Source: Cladopsammia gracilis (lineage: Eukaryota; Cnidaria; Anthozoa; Scleractinia; Dendrophylliidae). Taken from it: a DNA stretch of 64,000 nt. The position numbers were made by a program, and so were the translations under genes. The stretch spans positions 714,501 through 778,500 of the forward strand of contig JAJGOT010000170.1 in assembly GCA_022457155.1 (NCBI GenBank), read 5' to 3'. The notes under the pieces are model-generated. The model saw nothing but the letters and a program-made list of their open reading frames with translations, was not told the origin of the DNA and ran no database searches. Below are positions 1 through 10,890 of this stretch, one piece after another; the stretch's first letter is position 1, and every line of letters starts with the position of its first letter.

Positions 1-1256
1 ACCGCGTCCTCTCCTCTGTATAGGTAAGGGCCCTTTGTCTCCCCATCAGAGCGAACAGCTAACATGCAGAACCCACAGGGTTTGTGTACGGATGTCGCAG
101 TGGTGCTGCTCTGTTGGGGATCTGGTATGCATCCATGGACTTTTTCGACAATGCTTTCGAAGTCAGCATAAATAACCCAAGGCTTCTTCATCTGGTTCTG
201 AAAGTTCTCAAAGAGGAAGTTTTCACCTTCTTTGGGCATTTCAACTCGTGCCGGCCTGCCTTTGACTCCCCTGCAATAGAAGAGATGGTCGGTGAGAACC
301 CTTTCTGAAGAGAAGGGTTGGAGACACCTGTCACAGTGATGCATGCGGCGTCCAACGTTGAACTCACTATGTAGAAGTCTGCTGATGCTCTTGATGTAAC
401 AATAATGCGAAGTGTGTGTCTGTGAGCAACATCAGATTAATCCTTCGCAGATTGGGATCCTCTTGCTCACTGACTCTGATTACAACCACCTTGTTGTTTT
501 TCCAGCCATAAACGTTGATGCAAGGTTGTTTTGGCGTTCAACCTTAGAAATCTGACTCAATGGCGTTGGAAAATCAACTCCAGTGCAGTCTAGGCCATCA
601 TCAATGGGATAACTTCCTGGTCTGTCTGAATGCACCTCGGCAGGGAACAATGCCGATCGCAGTGCCCAACGTAGACACTGATTGTCTCTGTTCTTTACAT
701 TGATGATTGCCTGCTTCGACCTGAGTTTTGATGGTGTTGGGATAAATGTGCCGCCTCGTAGAGGCTTGTACACCCCGAACTCAAGGTAAACAGTTTTGAT
801 TTTATCAACCACCCAACCTGAACCCATCTGCTGCCATCTAGAAATCTCTTCCTTAAAACCATTCACAATGTCTTCCAGAATGCCCTCCTCTCGCAGCTTA
901 TAGAGATGTGTCACAATCAGTGGTTTGTCGTTCCAAAAGAAGTGATTCATTTCTCGATTGTTATCACCTGCCATTGAAAAGTGAACATCGAATGACAAAG
1001 TGACCTTCACCTCGCCAAGCTCTGTGACTTCGCGTGCAATTCTCTGGAGAATGGCCCCCTTATTAGTTATGAAGAATGAATTCAGGTCCTTGATTTGGTA
1101 ATCATCAGGGACATTCATCTTATAACCATGCAGCGAATTACCGAAGTAATCGTGGTTCCTTGGATTGAAGTCAAGGCGTTGAGCCTCCATGTTATATACA
1201 GGGATTTCATTTTCTCCAATTGCTGGTCTCGCATCGGGCCTCTGTGCCATTGCCAT
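1..1256 (-). pseudogene. Polinton-like type-B DNA polymerase, 5' part, broken by two frameshifts
   Basis: Read on the minus strand, the first open frame (1256-480, 258 codons) contains a block reading NVKNRDNQCLRWAL, which recurs in DNA-polymerase-bearing mobile elements of animals. The frame then shifts near 520 into a stretch with the motif VYGWKNNKVVVIRVSEQED, and shifts again near 420. The third piece has paired cysteines (CDRC...FYC, a zinc-binding pattern) and then YADFESI, which fits the exonuclease I motif of family-B polymerases of viral/organellar type. The window edge cuts the gene before the polymerase motifs. Together the three pieces read as one N-terminal polymerase region, so I call a relic of a Polinton/Maverick-like or related element. 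The indels could also be sequencing errors. The ATG at 1256 is simply the first in the open frame. Confidence 0.66.
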
Positions 1257-1561
1257 GTGGGTTGGTATATGTGGGGGTGGGGTTTCTTCAATTGGTGATC
1301 TCGTGTCGGGCCAGCATTCACAAGCACTGAGTAGTATAGGGGCTTGGTGTATCCGAGATCACCTCCAAACGCCCGAATAACCGCTTATTTTGGGAACTCC
1401 CGAACGCCCGAGTTGCCGTGCCCCCAGGGCGAATGCAATACAATTATCTCGAAATTCCAAAGTCGTACTCTTACTCGATTTCGTACTCGTAGTCAAATCT
1501 AAAGGTCGCTAATGTGTCTTAAGGGTAAACGAACAGCTACTGAAGACGGCATGTGCTAATC
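1257..1561. other. Short unassigned stretch upstream of the polymerase relic
   Basis: No gene recognised. Two imperfect copies of a short segment ending CATCGGGCC / TGTCGGGCC lie at about 1222-1242 and 1290-1312. Confidence 0.4.
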
Positions 1562-1565
1562 TTAA

Positions 1566-2196
1566 GGTGGCTCCATATTGTTCAGCCCTCTCGTCTTTTG
1601 CATCCCATTACAGCTAGCCCGATGGTGTGGCTAAAAATCTTTTACTTGAAACCAGTAAATCTTTTATTAGTCAACAAAGTGGTATCCAAACGACGTCATC
1701 ATTCGTTGCCATGGCAACGCGAAAAGAGGTCAAAAATACGCTATTTTGGACCATTTGAGGCTAATAACTTATAAACTACACGGTGAAAGTTTTTGTTTTA
1801 GATATATTTTTCTTTAATTGGCAAGAGAAACATTTTAACAATTTTTTAAAAAATTCTGTACATAGAGTTCAGAGCTACCTTAAATTTATGTAAAAATGTC
1901 ATATCTCTGAATCCTATGTGCAGATTGTTTTCAAAATTGGCACAAATGTTTGTTATGTTTATAACACGAAAATATATAAAATCAAAAAATTTCACCGAGC
2001 AGTTTTGAAGTTATTAGCCTCAAAAGGTTGAAAATGGGGTCTTTTTGGCCTCTTTTTACGTTGCTATGGTAACAAATTTTGATGTCGTAGCCACCTAAAT
2101 TTGTTCATTGGTTAAGTATTTACAAACCTGTATTAAACGTTTTCTCTAACTCATAGATGTATCATGATGGGAATGTTTAAACTATTAGGAGCCACC
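1566..2196. mobile_element. MITE with TTAA target duplication (piggyBac-like)
   Basis: Termini GGTGGCTCC (1566) and GGAGCCACC (2196) are inverted and both abut TTAA (1562-1565 and 2197-2200). Inside, a longer imperfect inverted repeat pairs about 1680-1765 with 2000-2095, for example GGCTAATAACTT against AAGTTATTAGCC. No transposase frame is present, so the element is non-autonomous. TTAA duplication is the hallmark of piggyBac transposition; the family assignment is inference. Confidence 0.65.
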
Positions 2197-2201
2197 TTAA
2201 A

Positions 2202-2600
2202 TCGCATTGAAAAAAATCTGAGAAAAACCTTAAGAGCGGAGTGGCATCCCCCCCCCCCCCCCCCCCCCTTGTAGTCCGAGGGTTAAAATGTAACTGATTT
2301 GGACCAAGAGTTAGAAGAGCAACAAGAGCTAAATTGGCCCATAAAGAACCAAGATGATCCCTTTAAGGAATAAATTAGCTCTAGGGAACTCGGGGATAAT
2401 TCACACTTTGGGGATGGTAGAAATCTTTTAAATTTACAGTGTACGATGAATATACATTAAAATAACATTGTTTATTTAATAGTCGATAACTATTGATTGG
2501 TAGTGACATATCATATTAATTTGAAAAGTCGTATTTGACTTTGTGTGATCACACCTAGCATGAATAATAATAATAATAATATAATAATAATATTTATTGA
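2202..2600. other. Unassigned AT-rich stretch with homopolymer and AAT microsatellite
   Basis: Contains a 21-base poly-C run (2248-2268) and a short ATA/AAT microsatellite (about 2562-2595). No gene recognised. Confidence 0.6.
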
Positions 2601-3200
2601 TTTGTATTGCGCAAATATGAGTCTGGGTTTTGGTCGAGGGTCGAGTGTCGAGGGTAACATGTCGAGGGTCGAAGGTAACATGTCGAGGGTCGAGGGTACA
2701 AAGTCGAGGGTCGAGGGTAACATGTCGAGGGTCGAGGGTAACATGTCGAGGGTCGAGGGTACAAAGTCGAGGGTCGAGGGTAACATGTCGAGGGTCGAGG
2801 GTAACATGTCGAGGGTCGAGGGTACAAAGTCGGGGGTCGTAAAATCTTTTTTTCCCGTTTTTTTTCCAATTTTTTTCCCAATTCTTCATGTCTGTAAGAC
2901 GTATGTAGCGTAGCTCGCCCGATATTTAAAATTTCGATCTGCGTGCAGCCTGCCGGTGAGTGAAAGATGCTTTGTTTCAAGCTTGAAAAGTGTTGACAGA
3001 TTCAAACCACGGAATAACGAGTACCTTGTATGCGAAAAAAAAATAAGATTGGGAAAACATCCGACAGTAGTACGTTTTACAGAACAATTCGGTGTCAACA
3101 TTTTACTTTCAAATTCGTCTATAGATTGGCCATGTACGCGTGAGGCTCGCGCGAGAAAACTACCGGCGATTGTAAAAAGATGCTTTGTTTTCTAGGGGTT
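2600..3200 (+). repeat. Dispersed repeat, copy A (minisatellite + GC-rich body)
   Basis: A left flank (CAAATATGAGTCTGGGTTTT), a minisatellite, a poly-T-rich link and a GC-rich body (GCAGCCTGCCGGTGAGTGAA, then GAGGCTCGCGCGAGAAAACT) are laid out in this order. The same order is found inverted at about 3855-4262. In copy A the body is interrupted: the CCGGTGAGTGAA part is near 2950 and the GCTCGCGCGAG part near 3147. Confidence 0.7.
2636..2838 (+). repeat. Minisatellite with 63-bp higher-order unit of three 21-mers
   Basis: The 21-bp unit GTCGAGGGTCGAGGGT is completed by AACAT, AACAT or ACAAA in a fixed order, giving a 63-bp higher-order unit present about three times. 21 is divisible by three, so every frame on both strands stays open; the ORFs here are artefacts, not genes. 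Confidence 0.92.
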
Positions 3201-3849
3201 TTCAGTGTCGTGAATTGTAATACCTGCCGTGAATTGTAATTACAGTTGTCGTGAATTGTAATACTCCCCGGGTAATACTCGTACCTGTCGTGTCTTTTCA
3301 CCATATCTATCTGCTGGTGTTCCTTGGAAATCAATTTGGAGAAGTCAGTCAGATAACTGAAACGTCGTACGTACGCTAGATGAGTAAATGAATTACATTT
3401 CCCAGCTCTTCTATCGAGTTCCTGGTGGCCAGGACGATGGCTTCTTCTTCATTTTCTTTTCGCAGTTTCCTCCACCAAGAATTTGTCAACGGAGTCGAAT
3501 GGTCGTCTCCGCTGACAACACTAGCGCAAGTAAGCGTGGATGTAGCTTTCTCACAGTCCATTTTAATAACATTTTAATTACTTCAAGCATTTCTGCTTTT
3601 CTATAGACTCCTCATCACTTTTGATTTTAAAGCTTGTTATTGAGAATATTTACATTATTTATTGTATTAAGTAGTGATGGAAGTAATAAAAGTTAAAGTT
3701 AGTTTAAGAATAAACTTTCAGCAAATTAAATTGCACTCGAGAGATAGTACATGTCTCATCGGATTGTTAATCCTAAAATTTCCAATACGGTTGTCGACAC
3801 ACCTGTCAGTACATAACCTATATAATCCAGATATTCCCAGAATAGAACC
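3201..3849. other. Unassigned stretch with short tandem repeat
   Basis: Three copies of CGTGAATTGTAAT at roughly 22-bp spacing lie at about 3209-3262. The rest is AT-rich and shows no recognisable gene. Confidence 0.5.
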
Positions 3850-3854
3850 TCTGA

Positions 3855-4262
3855 AAACAAAGCATCTTTTTACAATCGCCGGAAGTTTTCTCGCGCGAGC
3901 CTCGTTCACTCACCGGCAGGCTGCACGCAGATCGAAATTTAGATCGCGCGAGCTACACTACCTAAGTCTTACAGACATGAAGATTGCGAGATGGGAAAAA
4001 AAAAAACGGGACAAAGCACCTTTTTACAATCGCCGCAAGTTTTCTCGCGCGAGCCTCTTTCACTCACCGGCAGGCTGCACGGAGATCGAAATTTTTATCG
4101 CGCGAGCTACGCTACCTACGTCTTACATACATCAAGATTGCGAGATGGAAAAAAATAACGGAAAAAAAAAAAGATTTTACGACCCTCGACTTTGTACCCT
4201 CGACCCTCGACATGTTACCCTCGACACTCGACCCTCGACAAAAACCCAGACTCCGCAAATAT
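3855..4262 (-). repeat. Dispersed repeat, copy B (inverted relative to copy A)
   Basis: The GC-rich body occurs twice in tandem (about 3861-3990 and 4012-4150), followed by a single reduced minisatellite unit (4185-4235) and the flank AAAACCCAGACTCCGCAAAT. It is the reverse complement of the 2600-3200 copy. Copies A and B therefore form a large inverted repeat with about 650 bp between. Confidence 0.75.
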
Positions 4263-4437
4263 CAATTAATCCAGGGAAAGAAATTTTCATTTGCGCATTA
4301 CATTGAATCTTTTTTATGTGTTATTGTTGTAATGAATTAAACTTCGTTTTGCTGTTGAGGTTAACTAATCATTAATTATCTCAAGAGGGATCACAGTAAA
4401 AAAAAATCGCCTCATTTTAAATGGCGTTATCTTGCAG

Positions 4438-7400
4438 GTAAATCACTCACTTCAAGAAGTAATTCAGATGTGTACAGAAAGCCAAACATCGAAACAGACT
4501 AAAGCAAGTGACGAAATCACCTATTTAATGTTCCATCTTAGTATTGCTCAAGCCGAAGGGGACAAAGCTGAAGAGGGACGTGTGTATAACAATCTTGGCA
4601 TTATTTTTCAAAGTCTCGGTGATTTCAACAAAGCCATAGAATACCACACCCTGGATCTTAGTATAGCGAAAGACCTGGGAGATAAAGACGGAGAAGGAAG
4701 AGCGTATGGCAATCTTGGCAATGCTTTTCAAAGCCTCGGTGATTTCAACAAAGCCGTACATTATCACACCCTGCGTCTTAGTAAAGAGAAAGACCTGGGA
4801 GATAAAGCCGGAGAAGGAAGAGCGTATGGCAATCTTGGCAATGCTTTTCAAAGTCTCGGTGATTTCAACAAAGCCGTAGAATACCACACCCTGCATCTTA
4901 GTATAGCTAAAGACCTGGGAGATAAAGCTGGAAAAGGAAGTGCGTATGGCAATCTTGGCAATGCTTTTCAATGTCTCGGTCATTTCAACAAAGCCATAAA
5001 ATACCACACCCTGCGTCTTAGTATAGCGAAAGACCTGGGAGATAAAGCCGGAGAAGGAGGTGCATATGGCAATCTTGGCAATTCTTTTCAAAGTCTCGGT
5101 GATTTCAACAAAGCCGTAGAATACCACACTCTGTGTCTTAGTATAGTGAAAGACCTGGGAGATAAAGCCGGAGAAGGAATTGCGTACGGCAACCTTGGCA
5201 ATGCTTTTCAAAGTTTAGGTGATTTCAACAAAGCCGTAGAATACCACACCCTGGATCTTAGTATAGCGAAAGACCTGGGAGATAAAGCCAAAGAAGGAAA
5301 GGCGTATGGCAATCTTGGCGTTGCTTTGAAAAGTCTCGGTGATTTCAACAAAGCCACACAATACCACACCCTGGGTCTTTGTATAGCAAAAGATCTGGGA
5401 GATAAAGCCGGAGAAGGAAGTGCGTATAGCAATCTTGGCAATGCTTTTGACAGTCTCGGTGATTTCAATAAAGCCGTAAAATACCACACCAAGCATCTTA
5501 GTATAGCGAAACAACTGGGAGATAAAGCCGGAGAAGGAAATGCGTATGGCAATCTTGGCAATGCTTTTCAAAGTCTCGGTGATTTCAACAAAGCCGTAGA
5601 ATACCACACCCTGCATCTTAGTATAGCGAAACAATTGGGAAATAAAGCCGGAGAAGGAAGTTCGTATGGAAATCTTGGCAATGCTTTTCAAAGTCTCAGT
5701 GATTTCATCAAAGCCGTAGAATACCACACCCTGCATCTTAGTATAGCGAAAGACCTGAGAGATAAAGCCGGAGAAGGAAATGCCTATGGCAATCTTGGCA
5801 ATGCTTTTCAAAATCTCGGTGATTTCATCAAAGCCGTAGAATACTACACCCTGCATCTTAGTATAGCGAAAGACCTGGGAGACAAAGCCGGAGAAGGAAA
5901 TGCGTACGGCAATCTTGGCGCTGCTTTTCACCGTCTCGGTGATTTCAACAAAGCCGTAGAATACCATACCCTGCATCTTAGTATCGCGAAAGACTTGGGA
6001 GATAAAGCCGGGGAAGGAAGTGTGTATGGCAATCTTGGAAGTGTTTTTAACAGCCTCGGTGATTTTAACAAAGCCTTAGAATATCACATCCTGCATCTTA
6101 GTATAGCAAAAGACCTGGGAGATAAAGCCGGAGAAGGAAATGCGTATGGCAATCTTGGCACTTGTTTTTGCCTTCTCGGTGATTTCAACAAAGCCGTAGA
6201 ATATCACACCCTGTATCTTAGTATTGCGAAAGACCTGAAAGATAAAGCCGGAGAAGGAATTGCGTATTGCAATCTTGGCAATGCTTTTCAAAACCTCGGT
6301 GATTTCAACAAAGCTGCAGAATGTTACCAGGCAAGCGTTATGGTAATGAATGATGTAAGAAGTTCTCTACGGTCTAGAGATGAGTGGAAGATTAGTTTTC
6401 GAAGTTTATATAATCCACCCTATTTTGGTTTGTATAGAGTTTTTTTAAAGCAAGGCAAGATCAAAGAAGCTTTGTTTGCTGCAGAAGAAGGACGAGCGCA
6501 AGCTCTAAACGATCTTATGGAATTGGAATACGCTTCTAAATCAGATCAGTCAGTGTCAAGAGACCGTGAGGAAGAGAAAGATGACCTGTTGATCTGCACT
6601 TCATCAACCACAGCTTTTCAAGCCATAGACACCATTGACGATGGTATTAATATCTGGGTACTGTCAAAAGGTAAACTTGTTTACCACCGGGAAAAGGAGC
6701 TTGATGATCACGTTTCAAAGAATGAAGCTAGAAAATGGCAGTCCTTAATTGAAAGTGCTTATATAAACACTGGTGTCCGTGCTGAAGTTAGGTGCGAGAA
6801 TCGATCCTTGGATGCGTTTGTACGAAAAGGTGTTCACCCTGTTGAGAGATCCCCTAAGAAAAGCCCACAGCCTCCTGTCTTTGAAGGGAATCCTTTAGTC
6901 ATCTTGTACAACCACATAATTGCTCCAATTGCAGACCTCGTTCAAGGTGATGAACTCATCGTTGTCCCGGATGGTCCACTGTGGCTGGCTCCTTATGCTG
7001 CCTTATTGGACCGCAAATCCAGGTACCTCTGTGAATCATTCAGAATCAGATTGATTCCCTCACTGACCAGTTTGAAAATGATTGCTGATTGTTCACCAGA
7101 ATACCACAGCAGGAGTGGTTCTCTACTTGTGGGAGATCCATACGTAGCAGATGTTACTGACCTCAAGGGAGAGAAAATCTTAAATCAACTTCCATTTGCC
7201 AAAAAGGAAGTAGAAATGATTGGGCAGATTCTCAAGGTGAAACCTCTCACGGGAGAAAAGGCCACCAAAGATGAAGTGTTGAAAGGGCTGCGTTCAGTTG
7301 CCTTGGTTCACATTGCTGCACATGGGTGCATGGAAAGAGGTGAAATAGCTCTAACTCCAAACCCAAGACGCCAATCACGGATCCCTACAGAGGAAGATTA

Positions 7401-7770
7401 CCTTTTAACAATGGCAGATGTGATGAGTGTGAAGCTGAGAGCCAGGCTTGTTGTGCTTAGTTGTTGTCACAGTGGTCGAGGGAAGATCAACCCTGAAGGT
7501 GTGGTCGGTATTGCTCGTGCTTTTATGGGTGCTGGTGCTCGTTCTGTTCTTGTGTCACTTTGGGCGATCGATGACGAGGCCACGCTGGAGTTCATGAGAA
7601 GTTTCTACCATCACCTTGTGAAAGGACTAAGGGCAAGCGAATCCCTGAACCAGGCCATGAAATGTCTCAGAGAATCAGACAAGTACAGTGAAGTGAAATA
7701 CTGGGCGCCTTTTGTGCTTGTTGGTGATGACGTCACACTTCAATTTGATAAAAACGAATGCGCTGGCTAA
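4438..7770 (+). CDS. TPR-CHAT protein (TTC28/Pins-type TPR array with caspase-like CHAT domain), large 3' exon
   Basis: The exon opens after a splice acceptor (TATCTTGCAG ending at 4437), and the frame runs to TAA at 7768-7770. The first in-frame ATG is 4468, and residues are numbered from it (1100 residues), but an upstream exon may supply the true start. Residues 32-631 are fifteen 40-residue tetratricopeptide repeats of the type [20 protein letters not shown] linker follows, then a CHAT domain (about 805-1092) with the catalytic His in HIAAHG (His952) and Cys in LSCCHSG (Cys1000). CHAT domains are caspase/separase-clan proteases, in bacteria often TPR-linked and used in defence or cell death; the role in this animal is unknown. 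TPRs normally bind partner proteins, so a sensor-protease arrangement is inference. Such genes are expanded in corals. No transmembrane segment or signal peptide is seen. The reading frame is intact. Confidence 0.93.
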   Translation, partial: VNHSLQEVIQMCTESQTSKQTKASDEITYLMFHLSIAQAEGDKAEEGRVYNNLGIIFQSLGDFNKAIEYHTLDLSIAKDLGDKDGEGRAYGNLGNAFQSLGDFNKAVHYHTLRLSKEKDLGDKAGEGRAYGNLGNAFQSLGDFNKAVEYHTLHLSIAKDLGDKAGKGSAYGNLGNAFQCLGHFNKAIKYHTLRLSIAKDLGDKAGEGGAYGNLGNSFQSLGDFNKAVEYHTLCLSIVKDLGDKAGEGIAYGNLGNAFQSLGDFNKAVEYHTLDLSIAKDLGDKAKEGKAYGNLGVALKSLGDFNKATQYHTLGLCIAKDLGDKAGEGSAYSNLGNAFDSLGDFNKAVKYHTKHLSIAKQLGDKAGEGNAYGNLGNAFQSLGDFNKAVEYHTLHLSIAKQLGNKAGEGSSYGNLGNAFQSLSDFIKAVEYHTLHLSIAKDLRDKAGEGNAYGNLGNAFQNLGDFIKAVEYYTLHLSIAKDLGDKAGEGNAYGNLGAAFHRLGDFNKAVEYHTLHLSIAKDLGDKAGEGSVYGNLGSVFNSLGDFNKALEYHILHLSIAKDLGDKAGEGNAYGNLGTCFCLLGDFNKAVEYHTLYLSIAKDLKDKAGEGIAYCNLGNAFQNLGDFNKAAECYQASVMVMNDVRSSLRSRDEWKISFRSLYNPPYFGLYRVFLKQGKIKEALFAAEEGRAQALNDLMELEYASKSDQSVSRDREEEKDDLLICTSSTTAFQAIDTIDDGINIWVLSKGKLVYHREKELDDHVSKNEARKWQSLIESAYINTGVRAEVRCENRSLDAFVRKGVHPVERSPKKSPQPPVFEGNPLVILYNHIIAPIADLVQGDELIVVPDGPLWLAPYAALLDRKSRYLCESFRIRLIPSLTSLKMIADCSPEYHSRSGSLLVGDPYVADVTDLKGEKILNQLPFAKKEVEMIGQILKVKPLTGEKATKDEVLKGLRSVALVHIAAHGCMERGEIALTPNPRRQSRIPTEEDYLLTMADVMSVKLRARLVVLSCCHSGRGKINPEGVVGIARAFMGAGARSVLVSLWAIDDEATLEFMRSFYHHLVKGLRASESLNQAMKCLRESDKYSEVKYWAPFVLVGDDVTLQFDKNECAG
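4561..6360 (+). repeat. In-frame tandem array of fifteen 120-bp TPR units
   Basis: The period is exactly 120 bp for 1.8 kb with no indel. Core segments such as GGCAATCTTGGCAATGC and GGTGATTTCAACAAAGCC are nearly invariant. Changes concentrate in a few codons: the one after ACCCTG (Asp, Arg, His, Cys, Gly, Tyr) and the one before AYGNLG (Arg, Ser, Gly, Ile, Lys, Asn). This suggests recent expansion or gene conversion. Confidence 0.95.
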
Positions 7771-7850
7771 TGATAAGTAACTGAATGGATATTATATATT
7801 TTTTTAAAACATTCTTTGAAACATTCGAAACTTCATGGCGTTAAGGAATG

Positions 7851-7856
7851 AATAAA
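7851..7856 (+). terminator. Candidate polyadenylation signal AATAAA of the TPR-CHAT gene
   Basis: AATAAA lies 81 bases after the stop codon, in an AT-rich stretch. Confidence 0.6.
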
Positions 7857-8104
7857 AGTTCGTATCGTTGCTGTCAACGAAGTTCGTAAACTTTTAAATT
7901 GTTTTGCTCCTGTTTGCTCTGATAAAACAGTATATTTTTTAGCTAATGTCGTTAACTGTGAGTTTTTTTTCCAGTAAACTAGGTACTTCCCTAACTGTTG
8001 TTTGGAGTGTTTGTATGCATTATCTCCCTATTTTTCGTCTCTGAGTCATTTTCTGTAATTCAACACGTGAAGTGGTAGAGAACGTTTTCGGCAAAATATT
8101 CAGT
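7857..8104. other. Unassigned AT-rich stretch downstream of the TPR-CHAT gene
   Basis: Nothing beyond short T runs is seen. Confidence 0.4.
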
Positions 8105-8460
8105 TGTTTTTCTTTTTAGCGGAGCACTTGCCAGGCCGAAGGCCTGGCTGCGCAGCCCCATACTCATAGAACCAGAACCTGTGCCCGTCATTTTTCATGG
8201 TCATGGCTAGCGGAATGTTTCGCAGGAGCGCGTGTGCCCGCCCTCCGTCCGCCCGCCGTCGCGCAGGACCGGACTACTGTAGCTCCACCGTCGCGCAGGA
8301 CTAGCTCGCGGGCGCGTATGACGTCGCAAAACATGCGCGTACGACGTCATGTTGAAACCAAAGCGAGGCTTTGTTTTTCGCGCGGTTACACGGCCGAATG
8401 TCACGTCAGCTAGAAAAACACTTTGCTGTTTTGCTGTGAATTTACTAAGCGGCGAAAACC
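8105..8460 (+). repeat. Dispersed repeat, GC-rich, second copy near 39.4-40.0 kb
   Basis: Segments such as CCCGTCATTTTTCATGGTCA and CAAGGCTTTGTTTTTCGCG (one base different here) recur in the same order at 39415-39985. No coding content is recognised. Confidence 0.75.
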
Positions 8461-8769
8461 GTTTGAATTAAAGGCGTTATTTCCCTGAATATTTCGCGGT
8501 TTGCTACTCAAGACAAGGATACTAATTAAGGGATACTCAGAAGCCGCTTTAGTGGAAAAAGACGAGTTTTCATGGATAAAATCTTGCTTCGAGGAACTTC
8601 ATGTATTACGTTTTTATCAAATGCGGGGATGTTTGTTTTCTACGGATTTCAGAACCAGAAGCGGAGATTTGAATTTCCAAGCAAGCGAGGGACTTAAAGG
8701 TAAAACAGATTACAGTTTTCGATGAGAATTTATATTGATATCAATCTGTGAGTGACTTTTAAGAACAAA

Positions 8770-9105
8770 TTCCTCAGCGAAATCATTCAGTGAGAATATC
8801 AACAACTTCAAAGCACGCCTCCGTGCTAGAGGCTACGCTCACAATCTCATTGAGAAAATAATTTCTGAGGTAAAATTCAATGAACGGAAGTCATCTTTGC
8901 AGCAAAAGGAGAACATGCGAAAAAGAATTCTGCCTTTCGTAACAACGTACCGCGCGGCGTTGCCTAATGTTAAAATCATCTAATGAGCAAATGGCATTTA
9001 ATTCAGAACCAACCATTACTAAGAGAAATATACAAAGAGCCTCCCCTTATCTCATACAAAAAAGGAAAATATTTGGGGGATATACTTGTTAGAGCAAAAC
9101 TCTAA
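8770..9105 (+). pseudogene. Penelope-like retroelement, C-terminal part of reverse transcriptase ORF (frameshifted)
   Basis: The plus-strand frame from about 8770 to 8982 reads through NNFKARLRARGY and NERKSSLQQKENMRKRILPF, then shifts by one base at about 8981-8983 and continues as MSKWHLIQNQPLLREIYKEP up to TAA at 9103-9105. This block is the end of the thumb/connection region of reverse transcriptases of Penelope-like elements in many invertebrates. The 5' part and endonuclease are missing, so this is a dead fragment. The family call rests on recognition only. Confidence 0.62.
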
Positions 9106-9171
9106 AGGTCACGTTCCACGTTATCACGAGCTTATGAGTCGTGTCTGGCCTGTCAACACCTCTTTTCATGC

Positions 9172-9344
9172 AAATCAATGACTAATCAATGACCAAAAAT
9201 TTTTGTGGGTCATTGATTAGTCATTGAGTAGTCATTGGGTATTGGCAATACTCGATGAGTAATCAATTGATTACTCATTGATTACCCATTGATTACTCAT
9301 TGATTACATTGATGTCATTGATGTCATTGATTAGTTAAGCCTGG
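9172..9344. repeat. CATTGATTACT-type minisatellite
   Basis: Imperfect tandem copies of an 11-12-bp unit (CATTGATTACTC and variants, some inverted) fill the interval. Confidence 0.85.
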
Positions 9345-9480
9345 TGACAATGACTGACGTTTCGACAGCCTGAGCGGAAGTCATCTTCAGAGTCATGCGA
9401 ATGGCATATGGTCAGTTGATGGTTTTAATGTCTGGCTGTTACATACGCCTGAGTTCAATATAGTACGTGTTAATATTAAT
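9345..9480 (-). mobile_element. Penelope-like element terminal fragment (inverted)
   Basis: The segment TGACTGACGTTTCGACA...GAGCGGAAGTCATCTTCAGAGTCATG is the reverse complement of the terminal piece found at about 37430-37480. That copy adjoins the end of a Penelope ORF, so this is a truncated end of the same family. Confidence 0.65.
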
Positions 9481-10239
9481 AATGATCTATAAAGTGCCAT
9501 TTATTATATACGTAAATGAAACAACGTTGTCTGGCAAACAACAGAAACCATACAGAATACAATGGAATTCTGGGATCAAGCCAAATAAGGCTTGTTAGCA
9601 TTCCATTTATTGCTGTTTTTGTCTTTTTCAGGGGACGATTTTAGGCATACCTTGTTATAATGGTGTGCAATCATCTGAGAACACAAGAAGTCTTTTTCTG
9701 TTTCCCAGAAAGCCGTTCGGTCGTATCGTTCTTGGTTTATACCTTTCACCCGACAAAGTTTTTTCAATCAGCCTATACAGTGACAATAGGTAAAGAAAGG
9801 TTTACGCTTTGATTCACTTTACCTATATACAATATATGTAAGAATAAGCTATATTCTGATTTTCTCTGCATGATGTAAAAAAACAAAACACGCATAAAAT
9901 AAAGTCAGTCTGCACATAGAAATTTGACTGCCAGTTTGAGTCTACATAGGGTTTAAATGTGGGTATCACGTCGACTCCATCCACCCGGTGCCCAAGCTCA
10001 AGCTTATATTTAATTCAGGTTATTGCTCGTGGGAAAATTTTTGTGTTAGGTTTGAACAACAACTTATTGTTTAAAAGAAACAGATCCTCTGTTCTCATCT
10101 TTTAACAGTCAAGAACACAATATGCAATAACTTGGGTTGTGAAATTCTTTCTTTATTGATACTTTGTAAAGCTGTTTGCATTTTACAAAGGTTACAGTTA
10201 ACGGTCTGACATAACAAAAAATATAGATAAACAGGTAAA
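9481..10239. other. Unassigned intergenic stretch
   Basis: AT-rich, with only short open frames and no protein family recognised. Confidence 0.4.
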
Positions 10240-10680
10240 CATATAATGAATTTAGTAGAAATTATAAGTGAATCAGCGATTTAAATTTATATTGACTATC
10301 AGACAGAATAGCTTCTGCAGGCAGGGCATTCCATTCTGGAACAGTGCGCAGAAAAAATGGTTGTTTAAAGCATTCCGTGCGTGGACTAAAAGGTTTCAGA
10401 GTCTGAGAATGATGCTTTATAGTCTTGAACTGGAGTAGTTCAGTATAATCAGTTACTATGATGGCGCTTTAGCCATTAAGAATTTTGTACATTATAAACA
10501 ACCCGTTTCTTTTTCTTGCATTGAAAAGTAGCTAACAGCCAAACTCCTCAAGCATGGCTGATACACTTGAGAGCCTGGAAAAGTTGTTGTTAACAAAACG
10601 TGCAGCGCGTCGCTGGAACATTTCAAATTCTTTCTCATATCTCGTTATTGGTGCGATGTCGGAAAATTGGACTAGTTCAC
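10240..10680 (-). pseudogene. LINE (CR1/L2/Jockey-like) reverse transcriptase C-terminus, 5'-truncated
   Basis: On the minus strand the pieces FQRRAARFVNNNF and then FFLRTVPEWNALPAEAI ending in SLIHL and a stop are the classical C-terminal segments of non-LTR reverse transcriptases. An in-frame stop and a frame change lie between them. Only the last part of the ORF is here, as expected for a dead-on-arrival insertion. Confidence 0.78.
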
Positions 10681-10683
10681 TTA

Positions 10684-10890
10684 AAAAATCTGACCCACCC
10701 AGTTTGCATTGCGCGCCTAAGTTGGTTCATCCGTCATTTTCAGGGCCCCCGAAAGTCCATACTGTATTGTAGATGAGAAATTCACTCATGCAAGAGGTGA
10801 TATGCCTGTCCAAATATGGAATAGAGCCGTATCATAACAATAAGAGAAGTGCGCAATGCAAACTGGGTGGGTCAGACTCTTTAACAGTTT
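10684..10890. repeat. Inverted repeat pair around 200 bp
   Basis: CTGACCCACCCAGTTTGCAT (about 10690) and its reverse complement (about 10856-10876) bracket about 150 bp. It may be a small MITE next to the LINE scrap. Confidence 0.6.

Noticed and set aside
2636..2838. Possible CRISPR-like array
   Set aside because: Direct tandem repeat without unique spacers, in a eukaryotic genome.
2476..2980. Several ORFs of 70-137 codons on both strands
   Set aside because: Produced by the 21-bp minisatellite; low-complexity in every frame.
4525..5976. Long antisense open frames (228 and 253 codons) opposite the TPR array
   Set aside because: They mirror the 120-bp repeat; a period divisible by three keeps antisense frames open.
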